Of a stretch of DNA of 64,000 nt, positions 29,664-36,133 are shown in pieces. Each line of letters begins with the position of its first letter. The first letter of the stretch is position 1. The notes under the pieces were generated by a model. The model searched no databases, had not been told where the DNA came from, and saw nothing but the letters and a program-made list of their open reading frames with translations. The position numbers and the translations under genes were made by a program. Location: NCBI RefSeq assembly GCF_017695955.1, contig NZ_JAAORO010000001.1, positions 496,001 to 560,000 of the forward strand, in the 5' to 3' direction. The stretch comes from Prochlorococcus marinus XMU1419 (GTDB taxonomy: Bacteria > Cyanobacteriota > Cyanobacteriia > PCC-6307 > Cyanobiaceae).

Positions 29664-29737
29664 AGTGTAATCTAACGAGTCTATAGATCTCAAAATCATC
29701 ACTTTTTACATCAATTTCTTTGCAAGTTTGCAATAAA

Positions 29738-29753
29738 AAGGCTGAGAAGCCTT
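29738..29753 (+). other. GAGA-tetraloop hairpin at tRNA remnant 5' boundary
   Basis: AAGGCT-GAGA-AGCCTT, a perfect six-base stem with a GNRA-type loop, ends exactly one base before the tRNA-like sequence. An identical hairpin occupies the same place at 30987-31002 before the intact tRNA. Confidence 0.55.
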
Positions 29754-29796
29754 GGGAGTGCGGCGGAATTGGTAGACCCGCCTGACTTAAAATCCC
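29754..29796 (+). pseudogene. tRNA-Leu(UAA) 5'-half remnant 2
   Basis: These 43 bases match the intact tRNA-Leu at 31003 from GGGAGTG to TTAAAATCC with three mismatches, then diverge just after the anticodon loop. The variable arm, T arm and 3' acceptor strand are missing. The 5' flank is the conserved cassette, so the promoter context may be intact and the remnant transcribed. Confidence 0.8.
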
Positions 29797-29821
29797 ACAG
29801 ACTTTGGTGTAGATAGTGAAC

Positions 29822-29848
29822 GCGATTAGCCAAAAAGCTAATCGCTTT
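29822..29848 (+). terminator. Intrinsic terminator after tRNA-Leu remnant 2
   Basis: GCGATTAGC (29822-29830), loop CAAAAA, perfect complement GCTAATCGC (29837-29845), then TTTATTATT. It is one of the clearest terminator-like hairpins in the window. It ends 50 bases after the tRNA half-copy and would stop a transcript entering from the cassette. Confidence 0.6.
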
Positions 29849-30033
29849 ATTATTGTTCAAGTGCACGAAAGCGCAGAAAATAGAAACTTAACATGCTCGA
29901 AGTTCTTTTAATGTCAAAAGAAATGACGCTTTATTGATTAAAAATCACAAAAGTCAAAATTATTATTCGTTCCACTGCAAAAATCAGTACATGATAATCC
30001 TGATTTATTATTTTCCTTTCAACAAGGGAATTC

Positions 30034-30684
30034 TTAGAAACTAAATCTAAGGCCTGCTGTAACTACAAACGAATTAATAGAATCAAATTCTTCACCTTCT
30101 TCAGCATCGAATGATGCCAAATTTAAGTATCCAAGCTCAGTATATAAAGAAGTATTTTCTGCTATTTCATAATCTACTCCTCCTTTTAATCCAAATGTGA
30201 ATACTTGTGTATCAAAATCACTAGTTACAAAATTAACCCCTGCAAGAGCTATATTTTGTGAAGGGACATCAATAGAAGAAAAACCTAAACCTGCTCCAAT
30301 ATATGGTGTGAATTTTGTATCACTAGGGAAATCTTTATAAGCATAGATCATGTAACTCGTAACATCTGCTTCATAATCTGGAGTAAGAGCTGCAGTAGCA
30401 CCAACACCTCCAGCTGTTACCGTCAATTCATCACTTGAAATAGTAGTACCTGAATAATTAAATTCTAATTTCCAATCTTCAAATTCTTTACCGATTGCAA
30501 ATGAATATTGGAAGGGATTGTTAGTGCCATATTCACCATTTATAACTCCAACACTACTCTCAATATCACCCACAAAATTTATCCCTCCTCCAATAGAAAA
30601 ATAAAAACTTTTAGATTCCTCTGCAAATATTGGAGAGGTAAAAGAACTCAATAATAGTGAAGATGCAACCAAGTATTTTTTCAT
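30034..30684 (-). CDS. Small outer-membrane beta-barrel protein, copy 2
   Basis: 216 residues from ATG 30684; the frame is open eleven codons further, but MKKYLVASSL gives a proper signal peptide (about 1-21) matching copy 1. The mature part alternates strand-like segments (FYFSIGGGINF, WKLEFNYSG, FTFGLKGGVDYEI) and ends in GLRFSF with a terminal Phe, as expected for Bam-assembled barrels. Clearly paralogous to the gene at 28695 but substantially diverged, and without the Ala/Gly insert. Likely expressed from a promoter within the cassette flank. Function unknown. Confidence 0.78.
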   Translation of the reverse strand: MKKYLVASSLLLSSFTSPIFAEESKSFYFSIGGGINFVGDIESSVGVINGEYGTNNPFQYSFAIGKEFEDWKLEFNYSGTTISSDELTVTAGGVGATAALTPDYEADVTSYMIYAYKDFPSDTKFTPYIGAGLGFSSIDVPSQNIALAGVNFVTSDFDTQVFTFGLKGGVDYEIAENTSLYTELGYLNLASFDAEEGEEFDSINSFVVTAGLRFSF

Positions 30685-30789
30685 AGTTTTTAAAATAGGT
30701 TTATAAGAAATTATCATTTTAAAAATTTGTAGTCTACAAATATTTTGGAAATAATATATTCAAAAAAAACAAACTGAAAATTATCAATA

Positions 30790-30900
30790 TCAAGGACGTA
30801 GCTGACTAAATGGGACACTCGTCAACACTCGTAACTTAACGCCATTTAAAAGCAGCAGATAAGGACCTGCTGAATGTGTAAACTCTATAGACTTCGCCAT
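30790..30900 (-). CDS. Possible 36-residue microprotein, cassette copy B (or structured RNA)
   Basis: ATG at 30900, stop at 30792-30790; it begins MAKSIEFTHSAGPY and ends SVPFSQLRP. Frame and length are identical to copy A. A hydrophobic LLLLNGV patch lies in the middle. No Shine-Dalgarno sequence is present. Coding and RNA explanations cannot be separated from two near-identical copies. Confidence 0.35.
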   Translation of the reverse strand: MAKSIEFTHSAGPYLLLLNGVKLRVLTSVPFSQLRP

Positions 30901-30986
30901 AGCGTAATCTAAGGAGTCTATAGATCTCAAAATCATCACTTTTTACATCAATTTCTTTGCAAGTTTACAATAAAAGTTACAATAAA

Positions 30987-31002
30987 AAGGCTGAGAAGCC
31001 TT
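30987..31002 (+). other. GAGA-tetraloop hairpin in tRNA-Leu 5' leader
   Basis: AAGGCT-GAGA-AGCCTT directly abuts base 1 of the mature tRNA. It may position RNase P or act as a leader structure, and it is identical to the hairpin before remnant 2. Confidence 0.5.
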
Positions 31003-31088
31003 GGGAGTGTGGCGGAATTGGTAGACGCGCCGGACTTAAAATCCGTCGAGCGCTTTAGCTCGTGGGGGTTCAAGTCCCCCCACTCCCA
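31003..31088 (+). tRNA. tRNA-Leu (anticodon UAA)
   Basis: 86 bases with acceptor stem GGGAGTG/CACTCCC and discriminator A at 31088. The long class II variable arm (GAGCGCTTTAGCTC) and the T-arm GGGGGTTCAAGTCCCCC are present. The anticodon loop is CTTAAAA, giving UAA (31037-31039). No group I intron interrupts the anticodon loop, unlike tRNA-Leu(UAA) of many other cyanobacteria. CCA is not encoded. It is the 3' end of the accessory stretch; ndhL follows. Confidence 0.95.
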
Positions 31089-31168
31089 CTATATAAATTA
31101 TTTATTTTTAGTTCTTACGATAACTGCCAATAATTGTTATGTTTTAACTAAGGAACCATAAAATTAAA

Positions 31169-31402
31169 ATGGAAAATATTTTCACTAATCCATTTGCCAC
31201 TCTAATTGCTTATGTTGCTGTTATCACTGCATATTTATTAGTTATTCCATTATTTCTATTTTACTGGATGAATAATAGATGGAATGTTATGGGCAAATTT
31301 GAGAGATTAGGAATTTATGGACTTGTTTTCCTTTTTTTCCCAGGTTTAATTTTATTTTCTCCATTTCTAAATCTTAGATTAAAAGGAAGTAGTAAAGGTT
31401 AA
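31169..31402 (+). CDS. ndhL: NAD(P)H-quinone oxidoreductase subunit L
   Basis: Small membrane subunit specific to the cyanobacterial NDH-1 complex, 77 residues. It has two hydrophobic helices (about 12-32 and 47-65) separated by [15 protein letters not shown], the typical NdhL loop, and a basic C-terminus. It takes part in cyclic electron flow and respiration in thylakoids. A DUF3007 gene follows after four bases and then trpA, the usual picocyanobacterial order. Confidence 0.9.
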   Translation: MENIFTNPFATLIAYVAVITAYLLVIPLFLFYWMNNRWNVMGKFERLGIYGLVFLFFPGLILFSPFLNLRLKGSSKG

Positions 31403-31406
31403 ATAA

Positions 31407-31727
31407 TTGACTAAAGGTAAAGTTGTTCAAATAGGTATTCTTCTTTCTCTATTAGGATTAATAAGTTTTAAATTATTTTCGCTAATTGGCGTGGATAATT
31501 TCACAACGAATACTTTTTCAAGCTGCATTCTATTTTTAATTGTCATTACTTGGGTATCTTCGTATGTTTTTAGGGTTATAAATGGAAAAATGACTTTTAT
31601 GGAACAAAGGAAGCGTTATAGAAAAGATTATGAAAAAGTTGTTAATGATAAACTAGAAGCTAAGTTCAATGCATTGTCAAAGGAAGAACAAGAAAAACTA
31701 ATGGAAGATTTAGAAAAAAATCCTTAA
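31407..31727 (+). CDS. DUF3007 family membrane protein
   Basis: 106 residues from TTG 31407. Two hydrophobic helices (about 8-26 and 38-57) are followed by a charged C-terminal helix with the pattern MEQRKRYRKDYEKVVNDKL and KLEAKFNALSKEEQEKL. This architecture matches DUF3007, a family conserved in cyanobacteria and plants and encoded next to ndhL. The link to NDH-1 is suggested by neighbourhood only. Confidence 0.85.
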   Translation: MTKGKVVQIGILLSLLGLISFKLFSLIGVDNFTTNTFSSCILFLIVITWVSSYVFRVINGKMTFMEQRKRYRKDYEKVVNDKLEAKFNALSKEEQEKLMEDLEKNP

Positions 31728-31754
31728 GTCCTTATAAGTAAAATTAAAAAATTC

Positions 31755-32597
31755 ATGAAAGAGCACGAAATGAAATTGATCAAAAATAATTATCTATCAA
31801 AAGTAGATGAAAAGTTTTATAACTTAAAAAGTAATAACAAATTAGCTTTGATGCCTTTTATTATGGCAGGAGATCCCAATGTTGAGATTACGTCTGAGAT
31901 ATTATTAAAGTTGCAGGATAATGGAGCTGATCTTATTGAATTAGGAATCCCATATAGTGATCCTCTCGCAGATGGACCTACTATTCAACTGTCTGCCTCT
32001 CGCGCCTTAAAAGCAGGCACAACTCCAAGAAAAGTAATTACCCTTTTAGATTCTTTAAAAGGCAAATTAAATATTCCCATCGTGCTTTTTTCTTACTTAA
32101 ATCCTCTTCTATGTTTTGGATTTGAAGAATTTTGTGAAATGGCATCCAATGCTGGAGTTTCTGGACTAATAATTCCTGATCTCCCTCTTGAGGAAGCCTA
32201 TAAATTTTCGAATGTAGTTAGAACATATTCTATGGACTTAATTTTATTGGTAGCTCCAACTACTCCTTTTGAAAGGATGGAAAAAATATCTAACTATTCG
32301 AAAGGTTTTACTTATTTAGTAAGCGTTACGGGTGTTACAGGAGAGAGAAATAAAATGGAAAATAGAGTAGAAAATCTTATTAATAAGTTAAAACAAATAA
32401 ATAATAATCCAATTGCCGTTGGTTTTGGAATTTCTACTCCTGAACATATTAATAAAGTTCGTGAATGGGGAGCTGATGGAGTAATTATTGGAAGTGCATT
32501 TGTAAAACGAATTTCTAGTTCAAGTGAAAAAGATGTTGTTGATCAGGTTGGTAAATTTTGTAAAGATATGAGATTAGCTGCCGATCAAAAAAATTAA
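31755..32597 (+). CDS. trpA: Tryptophan synthase alpha chain
   Basis: Cleaves indole-3-glycerol phosphate to indole for TrpB. At 280 residues it is a TIM barrel with LMPFIMAGDPN, the catalytic Glu in ELGIPYSDPLADGPTIQ, and the phosphate-binding VGFGIST and GVIIGSAFVK. ATG 31755 is used; an in-frame ATG at 31770 is equally plausible. No other trp gene is nearby, as is common in picocyanobacteria where trp genes are scattered. Confidence 0.95.
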   Translation: MKEHEMKLIKNNYLSKVDEKFYNLKSNNKLALMPFIMAGDPNVEITSEILLKLQDNGADLIELGIPYSDPLADGPTIQLSASRALKAGTTPRKVITLLDSLKGKLNIPIVLFSYLNPLLCFGFEEFCEMASNAGVSGLIIPDLPLEEAYKFSNVVRTYSMDLILLVAPTTPFERMEKISNYSKGFTYLVSVTGVTGERNKMENRVENLINKLKQINNNPIAVGFGISTPEHINKVREWGADGVIIGSAFVKRISSSSEKDVVDQVGKFCKDMRLAADQKN

Positions 32598-32673
32598 ACT
32601 TAGTAAAAATATTCTTTTTAAATTAATTATTTAAGTATTTATAAATTAATTATCAAATTTATCTTTGTTATTT

Positions 32674-33030
32674 TTAAGATTCTTCAGTAGGTAATAATCT
32701 AATTTGTTTTCTTCCAAGCTTGATTTCGAATTCATCACCTGCTTTTAAATCCAGAAGTGCTGTATATGCTTTCCCAATCAAGAGGTTTCCATTTCCTTGT
32801 ACCGTAGCTATGTAACTTAGTTTTCTCCCCCCTTTCCCAATTCCTGCAACTCCAGAATCACCAAGATTTATTCCTTTTGCTTCTAAAAGAGCTTCATAAA
32901 AGGCTGTGAAATTTAAGCGTTCACCTCCATTTTTTTTAGTGGAAACATACCCACAAGCTCGAACAAGTTCAGACTTGCTAACGTCACCAAGTTCTTTAAC
33001 TTTTGCAAGAAGTTCACTACCAGTGAGCAT
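32674..33030 (-). CDS. AbrB-like transcriptional regulator (cyAbrB family)
   Basis: 118 residues. The N-terminal part is specific to cyanobacterial AbrB proteins (LTGSELLAKVKELGDVSKSELVRACGY). The C-terminal half carries the AbrB-type region GKAYTALLDLKAGDEFEIKLGRKQIRL. cyAbrB proteins bind DNA broadly and influence carbon/nitrogen metabolism genes in model cyanobacteria. It is transcribed divergently from the YciI-like gene. Confidence 0.88.
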   Translation of the reverse strand: MLTGSELLAKVKELGDVSKSELVRACGYVSTKKNGGERLNFTAFYEALLEAKGINLGDSGVAGIGKGGRKLSYIATVQGNGNLLIGKAYTALLDLKAGDEFEIKLGRKQIRLLPTEES

Positions 33031-33131
33031 AATTAATTATTAGAAAGTTCTTCCTAAATAAGATAGCAATTTGTATGTAATATACGCAATTATTTATTGT
33101 ATATTTAATCTATTACTTATCTTAAAAAAAA

Positions 33132-33401
33132 ATGGAAAAGTTTGTTGTTTTTGGAAAGTACTGTGAAGATGTATTGATTAAAAGGGAACCATTTCGTAAA
33201 CAACATCTTAATAGACTTAGAAATTTAAAAGATCAAAATATTTTAGTTACTTTAGGACCAACAAAATGCACTAAATATTTGTTTGGTATTTTCAATGCTA
33301 CTGATGAAAAACAATTAAGTACTTTTATTGAGGAAGATATATATTGGAAAAAAGGCATATGGACTAATTATGATATATACCCCTGGGTACAAGCTTTTTA
33401 A
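33132..33401 (+). CDS. YciI-like (YCII domain) protein
   Basis: 89 residues with a ferredoxin-like pattern: FVVFGKYCEDVLIKREPFRKQHLNRL with the characteristic Arg-x-x-His arrangement, then LGPTKCTKYLFGIF and the closing WKKGIWTNYDIYPW. YciI proteins are small putative enzymes or ligand binders, mostly uncharacterised. Here the family's His-Asp pair is partly replaced, so activity is not implied. Confidence 0.8.
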   Translation: MEKFVVFGKYCEDVLIKREPFRKQHLNRLRNLKDQNILVTLGPTKCTKYLFGIFNATDEKQLSTFIEEDIYWKKGIWTNYDIYPWVQAF

Positions 33402-33606
33402 ATCTAATTTTAAATTAAATTTAGGTGTTTAAATTATTAATTAGAAAAAATCTTGATTTATAAAAATACATAAAAATATTTATTTTCTAAATTATAAAAT
33501 ATTTATTTTTATGTTATTTTTAATGTTTTTTTATTTTTAAATAAATATATTCAATTATTTAAAGAAAACATTATTTTAAATTAAATATATTTTTCTAAAA
33601 TATTAT
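33402..33606. other. Very A+T-rich spacer with direct repeats
   Basis: About 205 bases of almost pure A and T between convergent genes. The motif AAAATATTTATTTT occurs twice in close succession (about 33472-33515). No reading frame, tRNA or terminator with a G+C stem is visible. Base composition stands out even for this genome. Confidence 0.6.
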
Positions 33607-33927
33607 TTAGCTACTAGTATCTTGGTTTATTTGGTTTACTAATGAGTCTATATCTAATTGATTATATGGTGGCGTTTGGTTAATCTCTTGATAGTCATTT
33701 TTGAAATTGTTTAACCAGTTTTGTTCAATCTTTATGAGATTCTTTGCGACGTTGAACATACCACCTTTCTTATAAAATTCTTTGATTTTGAGAATAATTT
33801 CAGATGTTCTACTTGATTTAATTTTTAATTCATAGGCCAAATCCTTTTGATTAAGTCCATGGGTTTTTAACCAATCCTTAATAAAGGAGATTAGTTCTTT
33901 TTCTTCCTGTTGAGATAATTTTCTCAT
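33607..33927 (-). CDS. Hypothetical protein with HTH-like segment
   Basis: 106 residues. THGLNQKDLAYELKIKSSRTSEIILKI (residues 22-48) has the spacing of an Xre-type helix-turn-helix. The rest is helical, with an acidic, Gln/Asn-rich C-terminus. Probably a small DNA-binding protein, but this is inferred from one motif. Its ATG directly follows the TGA of the upstream DUF1232 gene, so the two are co-translated and may act together. Confidence 0.6.
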   Translation of the reverse strand: MRKLSQQEEKELISFIKDWLKTHGLNQKDLAYELKIKSSRTSEIILKIKEFYKKGGMFNVAKNLIKIEQNWLNNFKNDYQEINQTPPYNQLDIDSLVNQINQDTSS

Positions 33928-34296
33928 TCAAAAAAAAGGGAATAACTTATTAAGCTTATTTTCTGCTCTTTCTCTTATTGATGGAGTCATATATTTACCC
34001 CAAATACTAAGTACTGCTGTGAGTGCTACAAAGTCATCACTAAAACCAACTAAGGGCATAAAGTCTGGGAAAAGGTCAAATGGCATAATTAAATAAGCTA
34101 ATGCAGCCATTAAGGAAATTCTTACTTGTGCTGGAGTATAAGGATCTATAGCCATTTCCAAAACTTCTAGGGCTGGCTTGGCAATTGTTCTTCCTGCTTT
34201 AATAAGAATCTTGATAATGATATTCTCATCAAATGTTGAACTCTCTAAAACTTCAGCATCATAGATTTTTTCTTGGGTTTTGTAATTCTCTTTCAT
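33928..34296 (-). CDS. DUF1232 (YkvA-like) membrane protein
   Basis: 122 residues with the DUF1232 core: YTPAQVRISLMAALAYLIMPFDLFPDFMPLVGFSDDFVAL, where the IMPFDLFPD and GFSDD motifs are diagnostic. Two hydrophobic segments surround the motif. The family is widespread and uncharacterised; a membrane or stress role is often assumed. Coupled to the HTH-like gene downstream and preceded, on the same strand, by the sigma factor gene with a 37-base gap. Confidence 0.85.
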   Translation of the reverse strand: MKENYKTQEKIYDAEVLESSTFDENIIIKILIKAGRTIAKPALEVLEMAIDPYTPAQVRISLMAALAYLIMPFDLFPDFMPLVGFSDDFVALTAVLSIWGKYMTPSIRERAENKLNKLFPFF

Positions 34297-34333
34297 CCTA
34301 AAAAATGAAATTTAAATATTTTTAATGGAATTT

Positions 34334-35257
34334 TTAGCTAATGCTATCAACTAATCCATTCTGTATGCCTGCTTTTCTAAGTTTTCTTAAAGCACGTTGA
34401 ACAACTTGTCGGCAATATTCCCTGCTGCAACTCATATGTCTCGCAACTTCAGCTAAAGTTCTCCATTCATTTGAGCCGTCTAAACCAAATCTTAGGCTTA
34501 CTATCTTTCTTTCTTTTTCGGTTAGGTTAGCCTTATCTAATAACTTCCAGGCAGATGCTGTTCTTTCGGCTAATTCAGCTAATTCCATAGGAGGGGTTTG
34601 ATCACTTGGAAGAATATCAACTAGTTCAGAGGGATCTGATTTTGATTTGACAGTGCCTTGAAGACTAACAGTGATACTTCTCACTTCACAAGAGAGGAGT
34701 TCATCAATCTCCTCTTTAGTGATTTTCATCTCTTCAGCAAGTTCCTGGCTGTTAGGTGGAATCCCCTTAAGTTGCATAAGCTTTGATTTTGCTGCTCTTA
34801 ATTTTGTAAGTTTTTCATTAATATTTACTGGGATCCTAATGGTTCTACTTTGAGTCGATAATGCTCTATTCAATCCTTGCCTGATCCACCAATAAGCATA
34901 GGTAGAAAATCTATGCCCCCTAGAGGGATCATATTTTTCTACGGCTCTTGTAAGGCCTAAAGTTCCCTCCTGAATTAAGTCCAATAATTCTAATCCTTTA
35001 CCTTGATATCTTTTAGCAAGATTGACAACCAGTCTGAGGTTGGCTGTTATCATCTCGTTTTTGGCCTTTTCACCAATTTTAATTTTTTTTCTTTCAGCTT
35101 CGGAATATTCACAAGCAGGACCTTTGCCACCTGCCTCTTGACATCTATTAAGAAGCACAACCATTTCTTGGACTTTTCTGCCCATAGTGAGTTCTCTTTC
35201 GGGAGTCAAAAGTTGATGACGACCTATTTCACCAAGAAAATCGCTTAATGAACTCAC
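34334..35257 (-). CDS. Group 2 (RpoD-like) sigma factor
   Basis: Non-essential sigma-70 homologue of 307 residues. Region 1.2 is at the N-terminus and region 2 includes LRLVVNLAKRYQGKGLELLDLIQEG and YAYWWIRQGL. Region 3 follows (NINEKLTKLR onward), and region 4 ends in AEVARHMSCSREYCRQVVQRALRKLR with the -35-recognising helix. There is no long region 1.1, as expected for group 2 types. They usually respond to light, circadian or nutrient cues. Which cyanobacterial sig letter it corresponds to cannot be decided here. Confidence 0.92.
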   Translation of the reverse strand: MSSLSDFLGEIGRHQLLTPERELTMGRKVQEMVVLLNRCQEAGGKGPACEYSEAERKKIKIGEKAKNEMITANLRLVVNLAKRYQGKGLELLDLIQEGTLGLTRAVEKYDPSRGHRFSTYAYWWIRQGLNRALSTQSRTIRIPVNINEKLTKLRAAKSKLMQLKGIPPNSQELAEEMKITKEEIDELLSCEVRSITVSLQGTVKSKSDPSELVDILPSDQTPPMELAELAERTASAWKLLDKANLTEKERKIVSLRFGLDGSNEWRTLAEVARHMSCSREYCRQVVQRALRKLRKAGIQNGLVDSIS

Positions 35258-35320
35258 GATTTACCTCTTTGTTAATATATTCAACTTATAGTCAATTCAG
35301 TAATAAGCCATACATGTAAT

Positions 35321-35364
35321 AATTAATTAATAATTAATTAATAATTATTAGTTAATTAATTAAC
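35321..35364. repeat. 11-base A+T tandem repeat and palindrome upstream of the sigma gene
   Basis: AATTAATTAAT occurs twice head to tail (35321-35331, 35332-35342) and begins a third time. It is followed by the perfect palindrome GTTAATTAATTAAC (35351-35364). The 11-base period is close to one helical turn, which favours bending. It lies between hisIE and the sigma factor start. Confidence 0.6.
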
Positions 35365-35410
35365 ATTTTTTTCCCAAATTTTCAGATTAAAAATTATAAA
35401 TTTTAATTAT

Positions 35411-36070
35411 TTAATTTTTTCTTCTTGATTCTAAAACAGCGAGTACATCTCTCCAATTAACTCCTTTATGCATAAGGGCTACTTGAAGATGATAAATTAA
35501 ATCAGCAGCTTCATTTGAGATTGAATTTTTATCATTATCTTTGCAAGCCATTATAAATTCTGCTGATTCCTCTCCTATTTTTTTTAAAATTGTATTACTG
35601 CCTTTTGTTAATAAATGATTTGTGTAACTTTTTTCTGATGGATTTATCGATCTTTCGTTAATTGTATAAAATAATTCAGAGCAAATATTTGAAAAGGGTG
35701 TTGTCTTTTTCTTTTTTTTATTATTTTGATTAATTTGGATTTCGTTGAAAAAACAACTTTTTTCCCCAGTGTGACATGCTCCTGAACCATTTTGTTCAAT
35801 CAAAAGAATTAGTGCATCATTATCGCAGTCGAATCTTATCTCTTTAAGTATTTGGGTACTTCCACTTGTAGCTCCTTTTCTCCAAATTTCTGATCTTGAT
35901 CTACTCCAGTAATGAACGTTTTTGGTTTCAAGTGTCATTGTCAAAGACTCTTTGTTCATCCAAGCAAGCATAAGAATCGATCCGTCAAGCCAATCTTGTG
36001 CTATTGCAGGGATTAATCCATAATTATCAAAGCGTAGATCTTCTATTGAAAAATTATTTGAATAAGTCAT
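35411..36070 (-). CDS. hisI: Bifunctional phosphoribosyl-AMP cyclohydrolase / phosphoribosyl-ATP pyrophosphatase
   Basis: HisIE fusion of 219 residues performing steps 2 and 3 of histidine synthesis. The N-terminal HisI domain shows WLDGSILMLAWMN, RSEIWRKGATSG and the metal-binding CDNDA and GACHTGEKSCF cysteines/histidine. The C-terminal HisE domain (about 130-219) has KIGEESAEFIMACK and NEAADLIYHLQVAL. A poly-lysine stretch links them. Divergent from the PTPS-like gene. Confidence 0.94.
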   Translation of the reverse strand: MTYSNNFSIEDLRFDNYGLIPAIAQDWLDGSILMLAWMNKESLTMTLETKNVHYWSRSRSEIWRKGATSGSTQILKEIRFDCDNDALILLIEQNGSGACHTGEKSCFFNEIQINQNNKKKKKTTPFSNICSELFYTINERSINPSEKSYTNHLLTKGSNTILKKIGEESAEFIMACKDNDKNSISNEAADLIYHLQVALMHKGVNWRDVLAVLESRRKN

Positions 36071-36133
36071 TATGTTTGCTATGTTAAATCCTGCTCAGTA
36101 TGTTTTATTAAAAATTATCCTAACAGTTAATTG

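Larger units (their letters stand above)
29475..29753. repeat. Conserved cassette, copy A (upstream of tRNA-Leu remnant 2)
   Basis: From TTATCAATATCAAGG at about 29544 to the tRNA boundary this block differs from copy B (30711-31002) at only five substitutions in about 215 bases, plus a 12-base tandem insertion in B. The part next to the barrel gene (29475-29543) is conserved but less so. The core contains three successive potential hairpins at 29571-29610, 29616-29635 and 29647-29687. A GAGA-loop hairpin at 29738-29753 abuts the tRNA remnant. No known RNA family is recognised. Confidence 0.65.
28515..29796. repeat. Tandem duplication unit A (barrel gene, cassette, half tRNA-Leu)
   Basis: This unit corresponds along its length to the stretch from about 29856 through the 5' half of the intact tRNA (about 31044). 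The order is a short leader (TTCAAGTGTAAGAAAGTGC here versus TTCAAGTGCACGAAAGCGC there), the 3' flank of the barrel gene, the barrel gene on the minus strand, its promoter flank, the conserved cassette and the tRNA-Leu 5' half. Boundaries are estimated by eye. Confidence 0.65.
30711..31002. repeat. Conserved cassette, copy B (upstream of intact tRNA-Leu)
   Basis: Hairpins: AAATGG/CCATTT closing 30808-30847, with a direct repeat ACACTCGT inside; CAGCAG/CTGCTG at 30853-30872; and the ten-base stem TCTATAGACT/AGTCTATAGA at 30884-30924. In copy A the last stem has one change that keeps pairing as G-U. A GAGA-loop hairpin ends at 31002. Copy B has an extra tandem GTTACAATAAAA near 30975. The block is richer in G+C than the surrounding spacer. 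Confidence 0.65.

Noticed and set aside
29544-31002. Cassette as a transfer-messenger RNA or other known housekeeping RNA
   Set aside because: I looked for a tmRNA tag-coding frame, tRNA-like ends, SRP RNA and 6S-like features and found none; the hairpin series does not match any of them.
31003-31088. Group I intron in tRNA-Leu(UAA)
   Set aside because: The anticodon loop is uninterrupted and the tRNA folds as a continuous 86-base molecule.
27450-31168. Prophage or complete mobile element at tRNA-Leu
   Set aside because: No integrase, transposase, phage structural gene or element-like terminal inverted repeats were found; only remnants and cargo are present.
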